Shown here piece after piece: positions 1-9,174 of a stretch of 64,000 nucleotides of DNA. A model generated the notes under the pieces. It had not been told where the DNA came from. It made no database searches and was given only the letters and a program-made list of their open reading frames with translations. The translations under genes were made by a program, and so were the position numbers. The DNA lies in assembly GCF_000243215.1 (NCBI RefSeq), contig NZ_JH594598.1, positions 215,290 through 279,289 on the forward strand. Reading direction: 5' to 3'. This DNA is from Odoribacter laneus YIT 12061. GTDB taxonomy: Bacteria; Bacteroidota; Bacteroidia; Bacteroidales; Marinifilaceae. Position 1 is the first letter of the stretch, and every line of letters begins with the position of its first letter.

Positions 1-779
1 TGTCCATCCGTTTTGCAACGGATGGACTTTCATTTTGCGTACACGATTCTTCCAATCGGTTGTTGCTATTCTCTCACCAGGTTTACCAGCCCGAATCCCG
101 TATGGAAGGGCTTACGAAAATTTATCAAATACTGACGACCGAGGAAATATTGAATCTACCTTATCAAAAAGTATATCTCTTGTTTTGTAAACAAGAGAAA
201 ACCCTGATTCCCCTCTCCGCTTTTCACAAAGACCATCTAGCTGAACTGTACCGGGTTTGCTTTCCCCTTGAAAAAAAGGAAGAATTTCTCACCCGCCTCA
301 TTCCCCGTTCGGAATGTTATTTTGTAGAATCCCATCCAACACAGCTGTTGGCCTTTTTGAAAACACATTACCCTGCTGCCGTGATGATAAATCACGCCTA
401 TCCTTTTATTATACACTCTCTCACAGCAGCGATTTTTCCACAAGAATACCTCTTTATCGACATTCAAAACCGTTATTTCGATTTATTACTTATACACGAT
501 AAAAAAATAACTTTATTCAATACTTTTACTTATCGTTCTGTAACTGATATTGTTTTTCATATACTAAACAGTCTGAAACAAACCAACACCAATAAAGAAA
601 CGGTACAAACAACAATTTCCGGGGAACTGGTAAATGATCCAAAACTATTTAATACATTAAATACGTATATTCCGAATGTCTCTCTTTTGAAAGACACCCG
701 ACTCAATCGGTTATTGAACGACGAGAAATTAAATAGTTCCTGTTTTGTCCACTTTCTAAATATACATACATGCGAATAA
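1..779 (+). CDS. DUF3822 family protein (5' end outside window)
   Basis: The reading frame is open back to the first in-frame codon at base 3 and encodes SIRFATDGLSF-like residues before the first internal TTG at 60, so the true start lies upstream and the gene is 5'-partial. The protein resembles DUF3822, a Bacteroidetes family distantly related to the actin-like ATPase fold; its function is not established. The stop overlaps the start of rsmD by 10 bases. That close pairing with rsmD suggests translational coupling and a shared transcript. The DUF assignment rests on the opening motif and the rsmD context, not on a search. Confidence 0.75.
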   Translation, partial: SIRFATDGLSFCVHDSSNRLLLFSHQVYQPESRMEGLTKIYQILTTEEILNLPYQKVYLLFCKQEKTLIPLSAFHKDHLAELYRVCFPLEKKEEFLTRLIPRSECYFVESHPTQLLAFLKTHYPAAVMINHAYPFIIHSLTAAIFPQEYLFIDIQNRYFDLLLIHDKKITLFNTFTYRSVTDIVFHILNSLKQTNTNKETVQTTISGELVNDPKLFNTLNTYIPNVSLLKDTRLNRLLNDEKLNSSCFVHFLNIHTCE

Positions 780-1333
780 TCAGCGGTTCACACAGAGGCC
801 GGCAAATCATTCCGGACAAAAATTTTACAGCCCGTCCTACAACGGATTTCGCCAAGGAAAATATTTTCAATGTACTCAGTAATTATATCAATTTTGAAGG
901 GATTTCCGTACTAGATCTTTTTTCCGGTACCGGCAGTATCAGTTATGAATTTGCTTCCCGGGGAGCCAACGAAATTATTGCAGTAGAGTTAAATTACAAT
1001 CATTTTGCCTTTATCAAACGCATGTCCAAAGAATTGGGATTCCGGAACCTAAAAGTCTATAAAACAGATATGTTTATGGCCTGCCAAAAACTCAAAGGCC
1101 GGAAGTTCGACCTTATCTTTGCAGATCCTCCCTATAATCTTCCTTCTATACAACAAGTCCCGCTAAGCATTTTTGAAAACGATTTATTGACAGAAAACGG
1201 AATTGCTGTAATAGAACATCCGGCCTCCGTAGACTATTCGGCTCTACCTTACTTTTACGAAAGACGGAAATACGGTAGTGTCAACTTTTCTCTCTTTCGC
1301 AAAAAAGCACCCGGCAATAGTTGCGAAGAATAA
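770..1333 (+). CDS. rsmD: 16S rRNA (guanine(966)-N(2))-methyltransferase RsmD
   Basis: RsmD methylates N2 of G966 in 16S rRNA in the assembling small subunit, using S-adenosylmethionine. The 187-residue protein has the family start MRIISGSHRGR, the SAM-binding motif DLFSGTGS at residues 49-56 and the N-methyltransferase catalytic motif DPPY at 119-122. Length matches the family. The ATG lies inside the end of the DUF3822 gene, so the two are probably co-transcribed. The gene converges with gcvP across a 305-base gap that contains a palindromic repeat. Confidence 0.93.
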   Translation: MRIISGSHRGRQIIPDKNFTARPTTDFAKENIFNVLSNYINFEGISVLDLFSGTGSISYEFASRGANEIIAVELNYNHFAFIKRMSKELGFRNLKVYKTDMFMACQKLKGRKFDLIFADPPYNLPSIQQVPLSIFENDLLTENGIAVIEHPASVDYSALPYFYERRKYGSVNFSLFRKKAPGNSCEE

Positions 1334-1638
1334 GGAAAAAGAGATAAGGGTTAGGTTTTCTGACTTTATTCTAAAACCAAATTGAAAGGTATAAAACAAC
1401 CTTTTTAATGAAAACATCTTCCAATACGAGGAAGGATCTCTTAAAATAAAAAACATTTGTACAACCAGCTTCAAAGGTAAAATACAAACCTTAAAACAAA
1501 AAATTACACATTAGGGACGTGCCCTAATGTGTAAAATAATGAGAAAATCAGCTTTCTGAACGATCGTTTGCAATGCAGAGAATGCCTCAAAAGTAAAATT
1601 TCAACTTTTTTCGGACATTCTCTTACCCTTCAAACTTA
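1334..1638. other. Convergent intergenic region rsmD/gcvP
   Basis: This gap lies between two converging genes and has no credible coding sequence. It holds a weak stem of AAAGGT with ACCTTT (1385-1404) followed by T residues, which could end the rsmD transcript, and one 31-bp palindromic repeat (1504-1534). Confidence 0.5.
1504..1534 (+). repeat. 31-bp palindromic repeat, copy 1
   Basis: Left arm TTACACATTAGGG (13 nt), centre ACGTG, and a right arm that is the perfect reverse complement of the left. The centre is not symmetrical, so copies can be oriented; this one is taken as forward. It lies between two converging genes. No T-run follows on either side, so it is not a classical intrinsic terminator. 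Identical in sequence and orientation to the copy at 8319. Confidence 0.9.
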
Positions 1639-4527
1639 TTATAAGTCTGCTTCTTCATAGAGTGCCTGACAGGAACATATCAGGTTGCGGTCGCCATAAC
1701 CATCGTCTACACGTCCCACCTGCGGCCAGAATTTATTTTCAGCCACCCAGCACAAAGGATAAGCAGCTTTGCTGCGTGGATAGGCATGAGCCCATTCGTC
1801 AGCTGTGAGCACCCTATGAGTATGCGGAGCATTTTTCAAAACATTATCAGTCTTATCGGCTTTGCCTTCTCCGATTTCCAAGATTTCGTCCCGAATGGTC
1901 TTCAGGGCTTCGATAAAACGGTCTAACTCTTCTTTTGGTTCACTTTCGGTCGGTTCTACCATCAAGGTGCCGTGAACAGGGAAAGACAAAGTAGGAGCAT
2001 GGAATCCGAAATCCATCAACCGTTTGGCGATATCCAAATCAGAAATACCATATTCCTTGTTAAAAGAAGTACAATCCCATATCATTTCGTGCCCTACCCG
2101 GCCTTTACTACCTTTATACAAAATTTTGAATCCCAGTTTTTCAAAAGCAGAAGCCAGATAATTGGCATTCAGGATGGCCATTTGAGTAACCATTTTCAAA
2201 CCTTCCCCGCCCAACATCAACAAATATCCATAAGTGATAGGCAATAAGCTGACAGAGCCATAAGGAGAAGCCGCCACGGCATGTATACCTTTATCTCCTC
2301 CCGTCTTCACCACGGAATGGGTCGGTAAAAAGTCCACCAAATGAGCGGCCGCACAGATCGGACCGACTCCCGGACCGCCACCTCCGTGAGGCATTGCAAA
2401 TGTCTTATGCAGATTTAAATGACAGATATCAGCACCGATAGTACCGGGACTTGTCAAACCACATTGCCCATTCATATTGGCTCCGTCCATAAACAACAAC
2501 CCACCATTTTCATGAACAATTTTCGCCAATTCTTTGATAGATTCCTCAAAAATCCCGTGAGTGGAAGGATAGGTAATCATTGCTCCTGCCAGATTATCTC
2601 TGTTAGCTACAGCCTTTGCCCTAAAATCTTCTACGTCAATATTTCCTTCGGCCGTACTAGCTACTACCAATAATTTAAAACCAGCCATCGTACAGGAAGC
2701 AGGATTTGTTCCATGAGCAGAGGCCGGAATCAACATGACTTCCCGATGTGCTTCCCCTCTGGAAAGATGATATTGCCGGATAACCATCAGAGATGCGTAT
2801 TCACCGGCAGCTCCCGAGTTGGGCTGTAAGCTACATCCAGCAAAACCCGTTACTTTCGCCAACATGGTTTCGGTTTCCCGGATCATCTGCTGATACCCCT
2901 CAGCTTGAGATACCGGTACAAAAGGATGTATGGCTCCAAACTCCGGCCAGGACAAAGGTAACATTTCCACGGCCGCATTCAGCTTCATCGTACAAGAACC
3001 CAAAGAAATCATAGAAGTTGCCAAAGAAATATCCCGTCTTTCCAAGTTCTTCATATAACGCATCATAGCCGTCTCCGAATGGTACAATTTAAATACCGGC
3101 TCATTCAGAAAATCGTCGTCCCGGATCATCTGCGGATCCAATACAGTGCGCTCATCTAAAAATGCAACCTGCTCCGCTTTTTTGCCGGCAGCTTCTGCAA
3201 AAATCTGAAGAATCGTATTGATTTCCGCTTCATTAATTTTCTCATCCGTAGATAAGCCTATAGCTGCACCTCCACAGCAACAATCACTATAATGCAAATT
3301 AATCTTTTTCTCCAATGCCCGGTCGCGGATATCCTCAACCTTCACTCCTTGGGGTAAATCGAAACGAAGGGTATCAAAAAACTTCTCATTTTTCAACTTA
3401 TATCCATATTTCTGAATCTCTTCGGCCAAAATAACCGCTGCAGAATGGATATGTTTGGCTATTCTTTCCAATCCTTCCTTTCCGTGATAAACAGCATAAA
3501 AACCAGCCATTGTAGCATCCAATGCCTTTGCGGTACAGATGTTAGAAGAAGCTTTTTCCCGTTTGATATGCTGCTCCCGGGTTTGCAAAGCCAGACGTAA
3601 AGCCTTATTTCCCTGGGCATCAATTGTCACACCGATAATACGTCCCGGGATGTTCCGTTTGTACTCTTCCCGTGTAGCCATATAAGCAGCACTGGGACCA
3701 CCGTAACCCATCGGGATTCCGAAACGCTGCGTAGAGCCGACCACAATATCAGCTCCCCAATCTCCCGGAGGTGTCAGCAATACCAAGCTCATAATATCCG
3801 CATCAGCCGTAACCAATACTCCGTTTTCATGTGCTTTGTCCACAAAAGCTTTATAATCCCGGATCTGTCCATCCGCAGCCGGATACTGTATAATAGCCCC
3901 GAATATCTCAGGCGTAAATTCAAAAGAATCGTAATCCCCATAAACCAACTCGATCCCGAAAGGAGCCGAACGGGTGATCAAAACATCTTTCACCTGAGGA
4001 AATACCTGATTATCTACAAATAACTTATTAGCGCCGCTTTTTTTCTTATCTCTATTCCGCAAAGCAAACATCATTTGCATAGCTTCAGCTGCCGCTGTTG
4101 CCTCATCCAACAAAGAACAATTGGTAATTTCCATGCCGGTTAGTTCCAATATCACCGTCTGAAAATTCAGTAAAGCTTCCAAACGGCCCTGCGACACCTC
4201 TGCCTGGTAAGGAGTATAAGAAGTGTACCAAGCCGGATTTTCCAAAATATTCCGAACAATGACGGCCGGAGATATAGTATCATAATAGCCCTGCCCGATA
4301 AAAGAACGATATATCTTATTTTTAGCAGCCACTTCCCGGATACGGTTGAAGAATTCAGCTTCAGTAAGCGGTGCCGGTAAATCCAATATTTCCTTTAAAC
4401 GAATCGACTCCGGAACGGTTTGCTCGATCAATTCATCCAAAGAATGCACCCCGACAACCTTTAACATTTCGTCAATGTCTTCAGGACGAGGCCCGATATG
4501 CCTCCATAAAAATTTTTCTGTTGCCAT
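1639..4527 (-). CDS. gcvP: Glycine dehydrogenase (aminomethyl-transferring), P protein
   Basis: P protein of the glycine cleavage system. It decarboxylates glycine with pyridoxal phosphate and passes the aminomethyl group to the lipoyl arm of the H protein. The 962-residue length fits the single-chain type in which both the N- and C-terminal halves are fused. The PLP lysine lies in HLNLHKTFAMPHGG (about K708), followed by the glycine-rich loop. No gcvT, gcvH or lpd is next to it, so the other subunits must be encoded elsewhere. It appears to be a single-gene transcript with a promoter-like pair about 50-80 bases upstream. No glycine riboswitch is visible in the leader. Confidence 0.97.
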   Translation of the reverse strand: MATEKFLWRHIGPRPEDIDEMLKVVGVHSLDELIEQTVPESIRLKEILDLPAPLTEAEFFNRIREVAAKNKIYRSFIGQGYYDTISPAVIVRNILENPAWYTSYTPYQAEVSQGRLEALLNFQTVILELTGMEITNCSLLDEATAAAEAMQMMFALRNRDKKKSGANKLFVDNQVFPQVKDVLITRSAPFGIELVYGDYDSFEFTPEIFGAIIQYPAADGQIRDYKAFVDKAHENGVLVTADADIMSLVLLTPPGDWGADIVVGSTQRFGIPMGYGGPSAAYMATREEYKRNIPGRIIGVTIDAQGNKALRLALQTREQHIKREKASSNICTAKALDATMAGFYAVYHGKEGLERIAKHIHSAAVILAEEIQKYGYKLKNEKFFDTLRFDLPQGVKVEDIRDRALEKKINLHYSDCCCGGAAIGLSTDEKINEAEINTILQIFAEAAGKKAEQVAFLDERTVLDPQMIRDDDFLNEPVFKLYHSETAMMRYMKNLERRDISLATSMISLGSCTMKLNAAVEMLPLSWPEFGAIHPFVPVSQAEGYQQMIRETETMLAKVTGFAGCSLQPNSGAAGEYASLMVIRQYHLSRGEAHREVMLIPASAHGTNPASCTMAGFKLLVVASTAEGNIDVEDFRAKAVANRDNLAGAMITYPSTHGIFEESIKELAKIVHENGGLLFMDGANMNGQCGLTSPGTIGADICHLNLHKTFAMPHGGGGPGVGPICAAAHLVDFLPTHSVVKTGGDKGIHAVAASPYGSVSLLPITYGYLLMLGGEGLKMVTQMAILNANYLASAFEKLGFKILYKGSKGRVGHEMIWDCTSFNKEYGISDLDIAKRLMDFGFHAPTLSFPVHGTLMVEPTESEPKEELDRFIEALKTIRDEILEIGEGKADKTDNVLKNAPHTHRVLTADEWAHAYPRSKAAYPLCWVAENKFWPQVGRVDDGYGDRNLICSCQALYEEADL

Positions 4528-5538
4528 GCTTTATGATTTATTATTCTATTATGTAAACGTTTTAAAATTTCACGACTGTAAAATTAACGATAATTATCAT
4601 AGAGACAAAAAAGAAAAGCCAAAAAGGGAACAGAAAAGACGATTTAGAATTTTTCTACTCATCCTTCCTCTCCTTTTCACCCTTCTCCTCTATAAAAAAA
4701 ACCTATCCTGCCTTACCATACAAATCCCAATAAATATCCTCAACCCAAGCGCCATTATCAAAAGGACATCCCTTATCCTCATGAATAGGGCATTGAAACC
4801 GCTATAATATTTCCCATCCCCTGAAAAATTCACCATTCTTTCATAAGTGCGGTACAACTGATATAAAAAATTCTTTTCTCCGTCCCCTTCCGTTTTCCCC
4901 TTTGATTTTCGATAATGCTTCAAATTTACCGAAAAAGTTTTCCACCTCTTAAAAGGTCTTTCTTTCTATTTCCCCAAAAGACTAGTCTGTTTCTGCATAA
5001 AAATACTGACAGGCATACTCCTAAATTTTTTTCAAAAAACTCTGTCAAATTTCAAACTGCAGATCGCTTACTCCGGCTAATACTACCAACACTAGGTAAA
5101 GAACTCCCCCCGATACAAATATAAGGACCAATCAGATATATAAATCCCAACTGTGTCTTCCCCCGACCAATATCCACTACGCGACTTTCCTCACTCTATA
5201 ATTCGACATTAAAAAACCGCACAAATCTCTGTTTTCAACTCATTCTTACCATTATTACGGGCTTATCTTCCTGTATATTCCCTATATCTGGGAAACAGTA
5301 AAACCATTTAAACGAGGAAAAAAGTCTTGAAGAAGATTTCAGTGGCCTCCTGCAAAATAAACCTGGGGGGACTTTACTGACATTGAGAATATCGGCTCTG
5401 ATCTTCCACTCTAAATGAAGAGAAAATAGAACAAATGCTTCACTGAGGAGTAAACTTTCAGTTCTGATTCCTAGATAAATCAAAAACCTTAGCTTCATTC
5501 ACCAGTGAAACATTCCTCCGTTATCTGATTTTTTAACT
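4528..5538. other. 1-kb non-coding gap upstream of gcvP
   Basis: No convincing gene is seen. Short reading frames here lack coding character. The stretch includes a pyrimidine-rich tract near 4655-4695 and, on the minus strand, a perfect TAnnTTTG box at 5116-5123 without a good upstream partner. The gcvP promoter candidate sits at its left edge. The rest is unexplained. Confidence 0.4.
4579..4609 (-). promoter_or_regulatory. Putative gcvP promoter
   Basis: On the minus strand TTTG (4606-4609), 19 bases, then TAATTTTA (4579-4586), one mismatch from the Bacteroidetes -7 box TAnnTTTG. It would start transcription roughly 45 bases before the gcvP ATG. Confidence 0.45.
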
Positions 5539-6849
5539 TTACAGTTCTTCTATATCCAATAACATCCATTTATCGTATAGAACACCTTCCATTACATTTT
5601 GGAAACAAAGATTCCAACTGATAAATCCTACGAATTTTCCATCTTTATCCACATGGTTTTGATCCGGAGCCAAAGGAGCACCGGTATCTGCATGGTAATT
5701 CTCATGCATCGTCCCATATTTCCGGATATCTTCCGTCAACAATTTACCCATAGTCCCAGCCAGCCAGGTAAGCTCTTTTTCAAATCCATAGTATTTCAAG
5801 CCAATAGAATAAATATAATTGGCAATCGGCCAAACCGGTCCTTGCCAGTTCGAAAAAGGAACAATGATATTTTTATTATTATAATCACAATCCTGTTTCG
5901 ACAAAGTCCTGAAACCATAAGAAGATTTCATAACTTCCGGATTCAATAAATGCTTTTCAATCATGGCTTTTCCCTTGACTTCCGGAGCCATCTTATACAT
6001 TAACGGAACAAAAGAAGAATAGCTGATTCTTTTATACTGATCTCCAGTAACACGATCTACATTATAATACACCTGATCCTCTTCGTTCCAAAGCCATTTA
6101 TTTACATTTGCCTTCAACTCCTCTGCTTCTTTTTTATAGAAAGCAGCATCTTCTGTCTTCCCTAAGTGGGCAGCCACAACCGCCATAGCCTTTAATTCCC
6201 CATATTGAAAAGCACAGGCATCCGCACAATCATAAGAACGGGTATCCTCTTTAAAATAATTCATGGCCGGATTATTATCCGCCCCACTCTGCATGGCAAT
6301 CTCCCAGTAATACAATCCCCGTAAAGAATCCAATTGGGTTTCTTTCCGATATTTAAAAATCCGTCCCAAACGCTCGTAATATGGTTCGATCCAAGTGAAA
6401 TCGTTAGCGTAACGGGAATATTGATAAACTCCCTGAGCTAAAAAAGGCTTCATCGCAAATTTTCCGAAAAGTTTACGCTGCCCGTTTATCGTCATCCCAC
6501 CGGAAACATATCCCTCTTCGTCTATTCCGTCCAAATAAGTCATTGCCCAATATTTCATATATTCCGGTTGGTTTCGGCTGATAAAATGATTTGCCATAAA
6601 AAAAGCATCCCAATCCCACAACTGAGAATAAAATCCGGCAGGAATCAAATAGGGATATTTTAAATAACCTGCAGGTTCCCGTACGACCTGAAGACGCAAA
6701 GTATCATACTGAGCCGATAATTCTTGATAAATAAGCTCCAATTGTTTTCGTTCTTCCGAACTACCCTCTTTGGCTTCTTTTGTTTCTTTACACCCGAAAC
6801 TTCCTATTACCAACAAAATAATTCCTGCAAATTTTAATTCACATTTCAT
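5539..6849 (-). CDS. Lipoprotein glycoside hydrolase, GH63/GH37-like (alpha/alpha)6 barrel
   Basis: A 436-residue exported protein with a lipoprotein signal peptide ending in SFGC. The body resembles the six-hairpin glycosidases of the GH63/trehalase/mannosylglycerate-hydrolase type. YSQLWDWDAFF near residue 93 matches the motif carrying the catalytic acid aspartate, and NWQGPVWPIANY in the C-terminal half matches the conserved W-x-GPVW-P-x-NY segment. The substrate cannot be told from sequence; an alpha-glucoside or alpha-mannoside is most likely. It stands alone, with long non-coding gaps on both sides, and no regulator is adjacent. Confidence 0.75.
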   Translation of the reverse strand: MKCELKFAGIILLVIGSFGCKETKEAKEGSSEERKQLELIYQELSAQYDTLRLQVVREPAGYLKYPYLIPAGFYSQLWDWDAFFMANHFISRNQPEYMKYWAMTYLDGIDEEGYVSGGMTINGQRKLFGKFAMKPFLAQGVYQYSRYANDFTWIEPYYERLGRIFKYRKETQLDSLRGLYYWEIAMQSGADNNPAMNYFKEDTRSYDCADACAFQYGELKAMAVVAAHLGKTEDAAFYKKEAEELKANVNKWLWNEEDQVYYNVDRVTGDQYKRISYSSFVPLMYKMAPEVKGKAMIEKHLLNPEVMKSSYGFRTLSKQDCDYNNKNIIVPFSNWQGPVWPIANYIYSIGLKYYGFEKELTWLAGTMGKLLTEDIRKYGTMHENYHADTGAPLAPDQNHVDKDGKFVGFISWNLCFQNVMEGVLYDKWMLLDIEEL

Positions 6850-7431
6850 AAGTTTAACTATTCATTTAAAGGTTTGTGTCCTGTCTTCCTTTTGAGGTTT
6901 GACAGAAGTTTTTATTTACCACATTAATTTAAGAAAATATTAACGGTTAAAAATATCAATAATTCCTCATTTCTGAAAATTATTCTAAATTTAAATGAAT
7001 ATTTATTCAAAATTTCTGCTTCCCCGCTTTTCCTCTTCCTCCACAACACCCCTTTTATCATCCGTTATACATTTAAACGTATAAAGCCTGAGTATGAAAA
7101 GAAAAGAAATAGAAACAGTAAAAGAAAAAAGTCTTTTTTCAGAAACGCTTTCTCAAAAATGAATTTTATTTTTTCTCAAACAGGAAAACAAAATAGTTGA
7201 ATTTTATCGTATATAAATCCAGATCCATGGGATAGAAAACCCGACTATTGCCTATTCTTACCCCCTTTTCTTAAAGAAATTTTTATATATAATAAACACT
7301 CCTTTTAAGAATACATCAAAGAGAATTTTATTAGGTTTGTGTCCTGAAAATAGCAATATCCGATATACCTAAAACAATAATGTCAATTTCTTTTAAATCA
7401 AAAAATAAACACATTACAAAAATTTAGTATC
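6850..7431. other. Divergent intergenic region with duplicated 14-mer
   Basis: This region separates the GH63-like gene from the PepSY-like lipoprotein gene. It is AT-rich and non-coding. The 14-base string AGGTTTGTGTCCTG occurs at 6870-6883 and again at 7333-7346 on the same strand. The second copy overlaps a TAGGTTTG -7-like box. No other structure was recognised. Confidence 0.5.
7332..7339 (+). promoter_or_regulatory. Putative -7 box for the PepSY-like lipoprotein gene
   Basis: TAGGTTTG matches TAnnTTTG exactly and would give a leader of about 85 bases. No TTTG-like partner lies at the expected distance, so this is weak. Confidence 0.35.
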
Positions 7432-8271
7432 ATGAGAACAAAAATTTTATTGGGATTACTCCTTTTGTCTTTTACTTTTTGCTTTGTATCCTGTGATGAG
7501 GACACGAAGGAAGAAGAAACAAAAATTCCGGAAAATATCGATCGGTCTTTTTCTAATAAGTTTTCTCCTTTACAGCCCAGACAATGGAGTATAGTCGATA
7601 ATTACTATATCGCAACCTTTACAGATACATACAATCTCAATGAAACAGCCTGGTTCACTACCGAAGGTATATGGCAAATGACCAAAACAGATGTGCCCGA
7701 AACGCAAATGTTACCTTATGCTGTTGAATATACGTTTGCTCATTCAGAATATGCAGGGAACAAAATCACTGCAATATGCAAGATTGAACGCCTAAATATG
7801 AAAGGAGCACTCTATCGGATCAGTATCCTCAAAGGAGAAATCAGACAAAATGTATATATACAGACCGATGGCATACTGATTCGGACTTTATATGGAAATA
7901 ACGACCAATTTCGGTTGGTAAAAGTACCAGCAGAGGTGAACGCTTATATGGCAGAATATTATTCTCAGGCACCCGTCCTTGGCATATTGTTTAACGATGA
8001 GGGGCATATCGAAATATATATTTCTCATGAAAACAATCTGAAAAGGGTCGAACTCTCCTGGGATGGTTATTGGTTCTCTACATCCTGGCAGATGAAAGAT
8101 ACAGAACAATTACCAGAATATGTAACGGATTTTATCGCGCAGCACTATGCCGGTTATTCCATTAGGGAACGAAGATACGAAATATCAAACCATGGAAATT
8201 ATTATTGTGTAAGATTGATAACAAATGACGACGATATAATTGTATCTATTAGGGACGATTCGCAGGAATAA
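7432..8271 (+). CDS. PepSY-like (beta-lactamase-inhibitor-like) surface lipoprotein
   Basis: The 279-residue protein has a lipoprotein signal peptide (LLLLSFTFCFVSC). Directly after the cysteine comes an acidic run, DEDTKEEETK, of the kind that serves as a surface-export signal in Bacteroidetes lipoproteins. The mature part contains at least two PepSY-like repeats with the pattern W-x-x-T-x-x-x-LP near residues 80-140 and 205-265; compare GIWQMTKTDVP with STSWQMKDTEQLP. Related Bacteroidetes proteins (putative beta-lactamase-inhibitor-like, PepSY-like) have no known function. The family call is by pattern recognition. Confidence 0.65.
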   Translation: MRTKILLGLLLLSFTFCFVSCDEDTKEEETKIPENIDRSFSNKFSPLQPRQWSIVDNYYIATFTDTYNLNETAWFTTEGIWQMTKTDVPETQMLPYAVEYTFAHSEYAGNKITAICKIERLNMKGALYRISILKGEIRQNVYIQTDGILIRTLYGNNDQFRLVKVPAEVNAYMAEYYSQAPVLGILFNDEGHIEIYISHENNLKRVELSWDGYWFSTSWQMKDTEQLPEYVTDFIAQHYAGYSIRERRYEISNHGNYYCVRLITNDDDIIVSIRDDSQE

Positions 8272-8318
8272 TAGAGATTTTAATAAACAAACTCCTAAAA
8301 ATCAATTGGAATTTCTTT

Positions 8319-8349
8319 TTACACATTAGGGACGTGCCCTAATGTGTAA
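8319..8349 (+). repeat. 31-bp palindromic repeat, copy 2
   Basis: Perfect palindrome with ACGTG centre, identical to the copy at 1504 in sequence and orientation. It begins 47 bases after the stop of the PepSY-like lipoprotein gene. Confidence 0.9.
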
Positions 8350-8899
8350 TTTTTTATATTTATAATTCCTCTTCCCGTTCTTCACCGGCCTTTCGAAATA
8401 TTTTCATTTCCTAAATTGTTTCCTACCTTGCTGTCTTTTCAACCCTCTCTTTACTGCTCATAAAAATTTTAATCTTGAAATTGTATTTATTTCCCTTCCA
8501 ATTTTATCAACAAAAGGGATCAAGCAAAATTTTTGCTGGTGAAAGGGTAGAGAAAAGAAGATCCGGTTATAAATTTAACTTATTTCGTATAACAACCGCC
8601 AAAGGCTTGTAAGGACAGCCCAAACAGAGTAAAACGAACTCTTGAAATAAAAATCTTCTGTAGGCCGGAAAGATATCATCTTAAAAAATAAAAAATTACA
8701 CCTATCTCAAAGAATGTTTTCTGAAAATACAGCTATAGCCAGATATAGCTCTGCTGTACCCATATTCCAAATCTTTAGTGGCTCTTTTATCCTCCTGATT
8801 CCTTTTAAATTTCCCCCAGAGGGACGGACCTTTTTTGCGAAAACAAAGATCCCTTACGGTACGATCCTTATCCAAATTTAAAAGTAAAAGGATGTAAAA
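8350..8899. other. Gene-free stretch between two palindromic repeats
   Basis: No coding frame, RNA fold or mobile element was recognised. A segment near 8630-8665 (AAAACGAACTCTTG and following) weakly resembles one near 9630-9660, which hints at old degenerate duplication, but I cannot establish it by eye. Confidence 0.35.
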
Positions 8900-8930
8900 T
8901 TACACATTAGGGCACGTCCCTACTGTGTAA
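8900..8930 (-). repeat. 31-bp palindromic repeat, copy 3
   Basis: Reverse orientation (centre reads CACGT on the plus strand). One arm position differs: the plus-strand right arm reads CCCTACTGTGTAA, so arm position 8 is mispaired. It lies about 85 bases before the tRNA-His terminator, counted on the plus strand. Confidence 0.88.
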
Positions 8931-9013
8931 AGTAACGGGAAATTTTATTTGATCGGACAAAAATTTGAATGAATTCGATAGAAAGAGAGCTGTTAGATAA
9001 TTTTCCGGTATTA

Positions 9014-9045
9014 TAAAAAACCGCCTGAATAATTTCAAGCGGTTT
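9014..9045 (-). terminator. Rho-independent terminator of tRNA-His
   Basis: On the minus strand a 12-bp stem (one G-T pair) with a 4-base loop ATTA is followed by a T-run. The plus-strand arms are 9018-9029 and 9034-9045. It begins 6 bases past the tRNA 3' end. Confidence 0.88.
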
Positions 9046-9051
9046 ATCAAG

Positions 9052-9126
9052 GGTAGAAGATCGGGCTCGAACCGACGACCTTCGGAACCACAATCCGACG
9101 CTCTAACCGACTGAGCTACATCTACC
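9052..9126 (-). tRNA. tRNA-His(GTG)
   Basis: The minus-strand cloverleaf is complete: D arm GCTC/GAGC, anticodon stem TCGGA/TCCGA with loop TTGTGGT (anticodon GTG, histidine), and T arm GTCGG/CCGAT with loop TTCGAGC. The extra 5' G at position -1 faces a C at 73, the histidine identity pair. CCA is not encoded. The acceptor stem GTAGATG/CTTCTAC has a T-T mispair at 6:67. It has its own promoter and terminator, so it is a single-gene transcript. Confidence 0.96.
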
Positions 9127-9143
9127 GTTTTGCTTTCGCGCTG

Positions 9144-9174
9144 CAAATATAGGGAGTATTTCTCTTTTTACAAA
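9144..9174 (-). promoter_or_regulatory. tRNA-His promoter
   Basis: TTTG (9171-9174), exactly 19 bases, then TATATTTG (9144-9151) on the minus strand: a perfect Bacteroidetes -33/-7 promoter about 18 bases before the tRNA. Confidence 0.85.

Noticed and set aside
4528..5538. Glycine riboswitch upstream of gcvP
   Set aside because: No paired conserved glycine-aptamer sequences or tandem folds were visible in the leader.
8907..9146. 79-codon minus-strand frame covering tRNA-His
   Set aside because: It reads through the tRNA gene and a palindromic repeat; the RNA gene explains the sequence.
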